A DNA stretch of 64,000 nt. Source: Pseudomonas sp. Choline-02u-1 (GTDB lineage Bacteria > Pseudomonadota > Gammaproteobacteria > Pseudomonadales > Pseudomonadaceae). Numbering within the stretch: position 1 is the first letter of the stretch; the number at the start of each line of letters is the position of its first letter. The notes beneath the pieces were generated by a model. That model saw only the letters and a list, made by a program, of their open reading frames with translations. It searched no databases and had not been told where the DNA came from. A program made the position numbers and the translations under genes. Below, piece after piece: positions 56,938-64,000 of this stretch. The DNA is taken from positions 28,860 through 92,859 of the forward strand of contig NZ_PJBC01000008.1 of the NCBI RefSeq assembly GCF_002836515.1. Reading direction: 5' to 3'.

Positions 56938-57023
56938 GTAGGAGCAGCCGAAGGCTGCGATCTTTTGATTTTAGACGAGCAGGATCAAAAGATCGCAGCC
57001 TCGTTGCACTCGTCAGCTCCTAC
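56938..57023. repeat. REPIN, type II, partly degenerate
   Basis: GTAGGAGCAGCCGAAGGCTG from 56938; the opposite arm ends CGTCAGCTCCTAC at 57023 with changes (TCGTTGCACTCG inserted). It lies between the yqcC and DUF4124 3' ends. Confidence 0.8.
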
Positions 57024-57040
57024 TAGTTCCGACGTCGCGA

Positions 57041-57457
57041 TTACGAGCAATTCTCGGCGATCTGCTTCTTCGCTTCGACGATGCGCTCCTGACGCTGCGC
57101 ATCGTCGAGCCTGCGCAAATCCCCTTCGACCTCCTCACGCAAACGCGGATTGTTCTGCAGTTGCGCCAGGTTCGTGCGTGCTTGTTCGCAAAACGCCTTG
57201 AGCTGCGCCTGCTGCTCGGCGACCTGTTTCTTCACCTTCGCATCAATGGCTTTCTGATCGCCAAGTACGCCGCTACCCGGCATCGGCGCAGCTCTCGGCG
57301 TGGGCGAGGAGGGCGTCTGCACGGTCGTGGACGGTTGGCCCTGCGGCGGCTGCGCATCGAAATGCGTGACACCCTGAGCATCGACCCATTTGTAGATTTG
57401 AGCGGCCGAGCACCATGGGCTGAGGCCGATCAGCAGAGTGAGGAGGAGCGTTCGCAT
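57041..57457 (-). CDS. DUF4124 domain protein, secreted
   Basis: 138 residues. Signal peptide (LLLTLLIGLSPWCSAA), then DUF4124 motif QIYKWVDAQGVTHFDAQPP, a Pro-rich linker and a helical C-terminus with two Cys (FCEQARTNL; AENCS). DUF4124 proteins are periplasmic with unknown role. It faces the convergent yqcC across a REPIN. Confidence 0.87.
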   Translation of the reverse strand: MRTLLLTLLIGLSPWCSAAQIYKWVDAQGVTHFDAQPPQGQPSTTVQTPSSPTPRAAPMPGSGVLGDQKAIDAKVKKQVAEQQAQLKAFCEQARTNLAQLQNNPRLREEVEGDLRRLDDAQRQERIVEAKKQIAENCS

Positions 57458-57856
57458 GCTGATTCCTTGGCAAAATTGCGCAATTGACGCTAACAGAGTA
57501 GCGCTTTTCAGGTTTTTTCTTGCGTTCTCATGTGCTTACCCACAATTAACCACACAGACGACTTGACTTGCAGAGGGCGAAACAGAAGAATCCAAAGTCC
57601 GCTGTAGAGGGACTGCCAGAAGCAGACCCACTCGGTAGATCATGAGGCGCACATCCGCGCCGACCTGTTACACCCGCAACGCGTTACCTCGCGCTGGGTG
57701 GGAAAGGCCCGCAACACTTGGGACGATCCCAATACTTGCTCAGTCAGTGCTGACGTAGTCGGCGACCACCGTCGCTCATGCTCTGCCGAGAAGTAAACCT
57801 ATTAAGACCCGCCCCTTTTTTGTGGACGGTATTCTGGCGTTTTAGAGGTGAACAAC
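57458..57856 (+). promoter_or_regulatory. 399-bp promoter and leader region of ilvI
   Basis: No annotated-type gene. It contains a 38-codon frame at 57642-57758 starting MRRTSAPTCY with the late stretch LGTIPILAQSVLT, a GTCAG-TG-CTGAC hairpin near 57745, and a T-run after CCGCCCC near 57820 that lacks a clear stem. A leader-based control of the branched-chain operon is possible but not shown. Confidence 0.4.
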
Positions 57857-59581
57857 GTGGAGCTTTTATCTGGCGGTGAGATGCTCGTCCGCTTTTTGCG
57901 TGACGAAGGCGTCAAATATATCTACGGGTACCCAGGCGGTGCTCTCCTGCATGTTTACGATGCCCTGTTCAAAGAACCGGAAGTGACCCACATCCTGGTT
58001 CGTCACGAACAAGCGGCTACCCATATGGCTGACGGCTACGCCCGTGCCACCGGTAAAGCCGGCGTGGTATTGGTGACTTCCGGTCCAGGCGCCACAAACG
58101 CCATCACCGGTATCGCCACCGCCTATATGGACTCGATTCCGATGGTGATTATTTCCGGTCAGGTGCCAAGCACCATGGTCGGCACCGACGCGTTCCAGGA
58201 AACCGACATGATCGGCATCTCCCGGCCGATCGTGAAGCACAGCTTCATGATCAAGCACGCTTCGGAAATCCCGGAAGTCATGAAGAAGGCCTTCTACCTG
58301 GCGCAATCCGGTCGTCCGGGCCCGGTCGTTGTCGACATCCCGAAAGACATGACCAACCCGGCCGAAAAGTTCGAATACGTTTTTCCGAAAAAAGCCAAGC
58401 TGCGCTCCTACAGCCCGGCCGTTCGCGGTCACTCCGGGCAGATCCGCAAAGCAGCGGAAATGTTGTTGGCGGCCAAGCGCCCGGTGCTGTACTCCGGCGG
58501 CGGCGTGATTCTCGGCAATGGCTCCGCGCAACTGACCGAACTGGCGAAAATGCTCAACCTGCCGGTAACCAACACGTTGATGGGCCTGGGTGCCTTCCCA
58601 GGCACTGACCGTCAGTTCATCGGCATGCTCGGCATGCACGGCAGCTACACCGCCAACCTGGCAATGCACCATGCCGACGTGATCCTCGCAGTGGGCGCAC
58701 GCTTCGACGATCGGGTGATCAACGGCCCGGCAAAGTTCTGCCCGAACGCCAAGATCATCCATATCGACATCGACCCGGCGTCGATCTCCAAGACCATCAA
58801 GGCCGACGTGCCAATCGTTGGCCCGGTCGAAAGTGTCCTGACCGAAATGGTCGCGATCCTCAAGGAAATCGGCGAGACCCCGAACAAAGAGTCCGTAGCC
58901 AGCTGGTGGAAGCAGGTCGATGAATGGCGTGGCGATCGCGGCCTGTTCCCTTATGAAAAGGGTGACGGCAGCAAGATCAAGCCGCAGACCGTGATCGAAA
59001 CCCTCTGCGAAGTGACCAAGGGCGACGCCTTTGTGACCTCCGACGTCGGTCAGCACCAGATGTTCGCTGCGCAGTACTACACGTTCAACAAGCCTAACCG
59101 CTGGATCAACTCCGGTGGTCTGGGCACGATGGGCTTCGGTCTGCCAGCAGCGATGGGCATCAAACTGAGCTTCCCGGACGACGACGTTGCCTGCGTCACC
59201 GGCGAAGGCAGTATCCAGATGAACATCCAGGAGCTGTCGACCTGCCTGCAATACGGCTTGCCGGTGAAGATCGTCATCCTCAACAACGGTGTGCTGGGCA
59301 TGGTTCGCCAGTGGCAGGACATGAGCTACGGCAGCCGTCACTCGCACTCCTATATGGAATCGCTGCCTGACTTCATCAAACTGGCTGAAGCCTACGGCCA
59401 CGTCGGCGTACGCATCACCGAATCGAAAGATTTGAAGTCGAAGATGGCCGAAGCGTTTGCGATGAAGGATCGCTTGGTGATCATCGATGTTGCGGTCGAC
59501 ACCAGCGAGCACGTCTACCCGATGCAGATCAAAGACGGCTCCATGCGCGATATGTGGCTGAGCAAGACGGAGCGTACTTAA
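57857..59581 (+). CDS. ilvI: Acetolactate synthase 3 large subunit
   Basis: 574 residues, a usual length. GTG start at 57857 with AGAGG eight bases upstream; an in-frame GTG at 57848 lies inside that ribosome site. Domains: TPP-binding N-domain (catalytic Glu in [20 protein letters not shown]), central domain, C-terminal TPP/Mg domain with [20 protein letters not shown] (first residue pair GEG instead of GDG). It makes acetolactate/acetohydroxybutyrate. Confidence 0.96.
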   Translation: MELLSGGEMLVRFLRDEGVKYIYGYPGGALLHVYDALFKEPEVTHILVRHEQAATHMADGYARATGKAGVVLVTSGPGATNAITGIATAYMDSIPMVIISGQVPSTMVGTDAFQETDMIGISRPIVKHSFMIKHASEIPEVMKKAFYLAQSGRPGPVVVDIPKDMTNPAEKFEYVFPKKAKLRSYSPAVRGHSGQIRKAAEMLLAAKRPVLYSGGGVILGNGSAQLTELAKMLNLPVTNTLMGLGAFPGTDRQFIGMLGMHGSYTANLAMHHADVILAVGARFDDRVINGPAKFCPNAKIIHIDIDPASISKTIKADVPIVGPVESVLTEMVAILKEIGETPNKESVASWWKQVDEWRGDRGLFPYEKGDGSKIKPQTVIETLCEVTKGDAFVTSDVGQHQMFAAQYYTFNKPNRWINSGGLGTMGFGLPAAMGIKLSFPDDDVACVTGEGSIQMNIQELSTCLQYGLPVKIVILNNGVLGMVRQWQDMSYGSRHSHSYMESLPDFIKLAEAYGHVGVRITESKDLKSKMAEAFAMKDRLVIIDVAVDTSEHVYPMQIKDGSMRDMWLSKTERT

Positions 59582-59583
59582 TC

Positions 59584-60075
59584 ATGCGGCACATTATTTC
59601 CCTGCTTCTGGAAAACGAACCCGGCGCTCTGTCTCGAGTAGTCGGCCTGTTCTCGCAGCGCAACTACAACATCGAAAGCCTGACCGTGGCCCCGACCGAA
59701 GACCCGACCCTGTCGCGTCTGACGCTGACCACCGTGGGCCACGATGAAGTGATCGAGCAGATCACCAAAAACCTGAACAAGCTGATCGAAGTGGTCAAGC
59801 TGGTGGACCTGTCGGAAAGCGCTCACATCGAGCGTGAACTGATGCTGGTCAAGGTCAAGGCCACTGGCGCCCAGCGCGCCGAGATCAAACGCACCACCGA
59901 TATCTACCGTGGACAGATCGTCGACGTCAGCGCCAGCGTGTATACCGTTCAATTGACCGGTACCAGCGACAAGCTCGACAGCTTCATTCAGTCCATCGGC
60001 ACCGCATCGATTCTGGAGACCGTCCGCAGCGGCGTGACCGGCATTGCTCGCGGCGACAAAGTACTCAGCATCTAA
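59584..60075 (+). CDS. ilvH: Acetolactate synthase small subunit
   Basis: 163 residues. N-terminal ACT domain (ISLLLENEPGALSRVVGLFS) that binds valine for feedback control, then a C-terminal domain. It starts two bases after ilvI; the 59584 ATG fits the family N-terminus (MRHIISLLLENEPG). Confidence 0.96.
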   Translation: MRHIISLLLENEPGALSRVVGLFSQRNYNIESLTVAPTEDPTLSRLTLTTVGHDEVIEQITKNLNKLIEVVKLVDLSESAHIERELMLVKVKATGAQRAEIKRTTDIYRGQIVDVSASVYTVQLTGTSDKLDSFIQSIGTASILETVRSGVTGIARGDKVLSI

Positions 60076-60097
60076 ACCAAATTAGCGCATGGCCTGA

Positions 60098-61138
<1,041 letters not shown>

Positions 61139-61156
61139 GTCGTCGTCCCTTGTACG

Positions 61157-61183
61157 AAAAACGCGGCCTCGGCCGCGTTTTTT
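61157..61183 (+). terminator. Terminator of ilvIHC
   Basis: AAAAACGCGGCC-TC-GGCCGCGTTTTTT, 18 bases after the ilvC stop. Confidence 0.93.
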
Positions 61184-61286
61184 CGTTTGGGGCGGTGCTT
61201 CTGGTATAAAGCTGCATCGTTTGTGGCCGAACTGTCGTCCTCAAGCTTCTGTCGAATTTTATCCAAACCGTTGCAAGGTAATGTCC

Positions 61287-62144
61287 ATGAGCGAACGTCC
61301 CGAAGAGCCGAACAAGGCTTCCGACGCCGAAAGCCTGCTGCCCATCGATGAGCACATCGAAGAAGGGCACGACGCTGAAGGTCGTAAAGTCCGGCATCGT
61401 GGTATCTATCTGCTGCCGAACCTGTTCACCACTGCAAACCTGTTTGCAGGCTTCTATTCCATCATCAATTCAATGAGTGCCCAGGCTGCGTTGAGCGCCG
61501 GGGATTCGGTGAATGCGAGCAAGTATTTCGCTTTCGCCGCGATCGCGATTTTCGTCGCCATGGTGCTCGACGGTCTTGATGGTCGCGTGGCGCGCATGAC
61601 CAACACGCAAAGTGCCTTCGGCGCCGAGTACGACTCGTTGTCGGACATGGTCGCGTTCGGTGTTGCGCCGGCGTTGCTGGCGTTCGGCTGGGCGCTGGGT
61701 GATATGGGCAAGGTCGGCTGGATGGTCGCCTTCATCTATGTGGCGGGTGCGGCATTGCGTCTGGCGCGCTTCAACACTCAGGTCGGCACGGCGGACAAAC
61801 GCTACTTCATCGGTCTGGCCAGCCCTGCGGCAGCAGGGGTAGTGGCCGGTATTGTCTGGGCATTCAGCGATTACGGCATTCAGGGTTCGAAGATGTCGTT
61901 CCTGGTGGCCTTGATGGTGGCGGCGGCCGGCATGCTGATGGTCAGCAACATCAAGTACAACAGCTTCAAGGAGCTGGATCTCAAAGGTCGCGTGCCGTTC
62001 GTGGCGATTCTGGCGGTGGTGTTGGTATTCGCTGTTGTATTCAGTGATCCGCCGCGCATTCTGCTGCTGGTGTTCCTCGCCTATGCCGCTTCCGGTCCGG
62101 TACAGTACCTGTTGCGTCTTCGTCGTCACAAAAACGCCGAGTGA
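61287..62144 (+). CDS. pssA: CDP-diacylglycerol-serine O-phosphatidyltransferase
   Basis: 285 residues. Membrane protein with the CDP-alcohol phosphatidyltransferase motif DGLDGRVARMTNTQSAFGAE followed by DSLSDMV (the conserved Asp set). It makes phosphatidylserine. The ATG at 61287 has AAGG eight bases before it; the ATG at 61281 is too close to it. Confidence 0.95.
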   Translation: MSERPEEPNKASDAESLLPIDEHIEEGHDAEGRKVRHRGIYLLPNLFTTANLFAGFYSIINSMSAQAALSAGDSVNASKYFAFAAIAIFVAMVLDGLDGRVARMTNTQSAFGAEYDSLSDMVAFGVAPALLAFGWALGDMGKVGWMVAFIYVAGAALRLARFNTQVGTADKRYFIGLASPAAAGVVAGIVWAFSDYGIQGSKMSFLVALMVAAAGMLMVSNIKYNSFKELDLKGRVPFVAILAVVLVFAVVFSDPPRILLLVFLAYAASGPVQYLLRLRRHKNAE

Positions 62145-62207
62145 TGTAATTTCCCGCATACTCCGCAGTCTATGGGTGCACCTGTCCTCCAACGCTGCGG
62201 AGTTGTC

Positions 62208-63221
62208 ATGTTGATCAAGATCCCCAAAGCATCCGACTGCCATGAGTCGGATGTCACGCCTGAAGCCATTTATCTCTCCCGTCGCCAATTGATCGGTGCT
62301 ACCGCTGCCGGTATTGCCATGAGCAGCCTGCCGCGTTGGGCGAATGCCGCTGATGCCCCTCGCTACTCGGATGTCGAATCCGGCAAGGCCCCGGCCTGGT
62401 TCGCCGAAAAGCTTCCTTCTACTCAATGGGGTGCGGTCAACATCAAGGACGAGGCAATCACGCCCTATAAAGACGCCACGCACTACAACAACTTTTACGA
62501 GTTCGGTACCGGCAAGGGCGATCCGGCTTCGAACGCTGGCGACCTCAAAACCGAACCCTGGAGCGTAGTGATAGACGGGGAGGTGGGTAAACCGGGGCGT
62601 TACGCGCTGGAAGATTTCATGAAACCGTATCAATTGGAGGAGCGTATTTATCGTCTGCGCTGCGTCGAGGCGTGGTCGATGGTCATTCCCTGGATCGGCT
62701 TTCCCATCTCGGCCTTGCTCAAACAGGTCGAGCCGACCTCCAAAGCCAAATACATCCGCTTCGAAACCCTGCAGGATCCCAAGAGCATGCCCGGCCAGCG
62801 TTCCGGCTTTGCCTTGATCGACTGGCCGTATGTCGAAGGCTTGCGTCTCGATGAGGCGATGAATCCTTTGGCGATTCTGGCGGTGGGCATGTATGGGCGC
62901 GAACTGCCGAATCAGAATGGCGCGCCTTTACGTCTGGTGGTGCCATGGAAGTACGGCTTCAAAAGCGTGAAATCCATCGTGCGCATCAGTCTGGTCAGCG
63001 AACAACCGAAGACCACCTGGCAAAGCATTGCTGCCGACGAATATGGTTTCTATGCGAATGTGAACCCTGCGGTCGACCATCCGCGTTGGACCCAGGCACG
63101 CGAGCGGCGTCTGCCCAACAGCCTGTTCAAACCAAATGTGCGCGATACGCAGATGTTCAACGGCTACTCGGATGAAGTCGCTTCTTTATATACAGGACTC
63201 GATCTGCGGAAGAACTACTGA
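62208..63221 (+). CDS. msrP: Protein-methionine-sulfoxide reductase catalytic subunit MsrP
   Basis: 337 residues. Twin-arginine signal ([17 protein letters not shown]) and the molybdopterin Cys in [19 protein letters not shown]. It repairs methionine sulfoxide in periplasmic proteins using electrons from MsrQ. The start is placed at 62208; the stop overlaps the msrQ ATG (TGATG). Confidence 0.95.
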   Translation: MLIKIPKASDCHESDVTPEAIYLSRRQLIGATAAGIAMSSLPRWANAADAPRYSDVESGKAPAWFAEKLPSTQWGAVNIKDEAITPYKDATHYNNFYEFGTGKGDPASNAGDLKTEPWSVVIDGEVGKPGRYALEDFMKPYQLEERIYRLRCVEAWSMVIPWIGFPISALLKQVEPTSKAKYIRFETLQDPKSMPGQRSGFALIDWPYVEGLRLDEAMNPLAILAVGMYGRELPNQNGAPLRLVVPWKYGFKSVKSIVRISLVSEQPKTTWQSIAADEYGFYANVNPAVDHPRWTQARERRLPNSLFKPNVRDTQMFNGYSDEVASLYTGLDLRKNY

Positions 63222-63844
63222 TGCGCTATCCGTTCTGGCGAGTGGGCGTTTTCATTGCGGCGGCGATTTGGCCGTTGCTGTGGTTCTATCAGGCCTTCGC
63301 GGATCTGCTGGGGCCTGATCCGGGCAAGGTGCTGGTTGATCGTCTGGGGCTTGGCACGCTGGTGTTGCTGTTGATCACGCTGAGCATGACGCCGCTGCAA
63401 AAACTGAGTGGCTGGGCGGGGTGGGTTGCGGTTCGCCGGCAATTGGGACTTTGGTGTTTTACTTATGTGACGCTCCATCTGTTCAGCTATATGGCTTTTA
63501 TCCTCGGGTTCGACTGGTCGCAACTGGGTGTTGAGCTACGCAAGCGGCCGTACATTATTGTCGGTGCGCTGGGATTTCTCGGCTTGCTGATATTGGCGGT
63601 GACGTCAAATCGTTATAGTCAGCGTCATTTGGGGGCTCGCTGGAAGAAGTTGCATCGCCTGGTTTATGTGATTCTCGGTCTGGGATTGCTGCACATGCTG
63701 TGGATCGTGCGGGCTGATCTTGAAGAGTGGACGATTTATGCCTTTATAGGCGCTGTGCTTTTGCTGCTTCGTCTGCCGCTGGTGGCAAGGCGAATCCCGC
63801 GTTTAATGGGTAAAAGGCAGAATCTTCAAGAAAAGCGAAATTAA
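63221..63844 (+). CDS. msrQ: Haem-binding membrane subunit MsrQ
   Basis: 207 residues with six or so hydrophobic helices and histidines ([33 protein letters not shown]) for haem b, ferric reductase-like fold. It passes electrons from the quinone pool or flavin reductase to MsrP. Confidence 0.93.
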   Translation: MRYPFWRVGVFIAAAIWPLLWFYQAFADLLGPDPGKVLVDRLGLGTLVLLLITLSMTPLQKLSGWAGWVAVRRQLGLWCFTYVTLHLFSYMAFILGFDWSQLGVELRKRPYIIVGALGFLGLLILAVTSNRYSQRHLGARWKKLHRLVYVILGLGLLHMLWIVRADLEEWTIYAFIGAVLLLLRLPLVARRIPRLMGKRQNLQEKRN

Positions 63845-63847
63845 CGG

Positions 63848-64000
63848 TTGACGGCAGATTCCAGAGGTCTATAATTCGCCCCACTTCCGGCGCAGTCGAA
63901 ACGGAAAACTCCTTGAGATTCAAAGAGTTATGCAGTTTTCGGCAGCGGCTTGCTTCAGATCATCGAAGCCTGGAAGGAGTTGAAAGGGCGGTGATGTTTG
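63848..64000 (+). promoter_or_regulatory. Strong sigma-70 promoter and leader of a probable rRNA operon
   Basis: TTGACG (63848-63853), a 16-base spacer and TATAAT (63870-63875), then the GC-rich discriminator TCGCCCC. The leader to the window end has GGAAAACTCCTTGAGATTC and TTCGGCAGCGGC, which resemble Pseudomonas rrn leaders. No rRNA gene starts inside the window. In PAO1 msrQ is next to an rRNA operon (from memory). Confidence 0.6.

Noticed and set aside
57642..57758. 38-codon frame upstream of ilvI as a classical attenuator leader peptide
   Set aside because: No run of Leu, Val or Ile codons and no clear terminator stem after it; kept only as an observation.
57866..59512. 548-codon minus-strand frame opposite ilvI
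   Set aside because: Antisense shadow rich in His, Arg and Gly; ilvI is certain on the plus strand.

Overview
The window is a chromosomal segment of a Pseudomonas, most likely of the P. fluorescens group. The gene families, the pilS/pilR, cbrA/cbrB/crcZ and prrF regulatory pieces, and the two families of short inverted repeats (REPINs) typical of fluorescent pseudomonads all point there. Gene order largely follows two blocks that I recall from P. aeruginosa PAO1 (pilY1 to pilA, and a BON gene to the rRNA operon). They are joined here between pilA and the BON-domain gene. No phage, insertion sequence, integrase, CRISPR array or secretion/defence cassette is visible.

Left part (1-23 kb): the end of a minor-pilin operon (pilY1 C-terminus, pilE), thiO, the pilS-pilR two-component pair, bamD, rluD-pgeF, a heat-shock-type clpB, a tRNA cluster (Asn, Pro, Lys and a second identical Pro), a chemoreceptor, NADH dehydrogenase II with small conserved genes, and the pilB-pilC-pilD-coaE-yacG cluster divergent from pilA. 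PilR encoded at 2.6-3.9 kb should drive the sigma-54 promoter of pilA at 22.5 kb.

Middle (23-43.5 kb): a secreted BON-domain protein behind a sigma-54-like promoter with an upstream palindrome, an AsmA/DUF748 envelope protein, an rRNA methyltransferase, acetyl-CoA synthetase, pgi, panB-panC, folK, pcnB, and the carbon-catabolite control unit cbrX-cbrA-cbrB-crcZ. CrcZ is an RNA with six clusters of Hfq/Crc-type A-rich motifs. It lies between cbrB and pcnB and has its own sigma-54 promoter, terminator and putative CbrB sites. gluQRS and dksA follow.

Right part (43.5-64 kb): an aminotransferase and sfsA, a Rieske protein, a haem ABC importer (hmuTUV) with a ChaN-type lipoprotein, one iron-regulated PrrF-type RNA with a Fur-like promoter, a cyclic-nucleotide-binding protein, a TfoX C-domain protein, a two-domain putative kinase, mrcB with a TPR lipoprotein, the ilvI-ilvH-ilvC operon behind a long leader, pssA, msrP-msrQ and, at the right edge, a strong promoter whose leader resembles that of an rRNA operon.

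The non-coding elements are the most informative: CrcZ, PrrF, three sigma-54-type promoters, a sigma-32 promoter, twelve intrinsic terminators or hairpins, eleven REPINs and two small genes (DUF3094, cbrX). Comparisons with other genomes are from memory; only sequence patterns were read directly.
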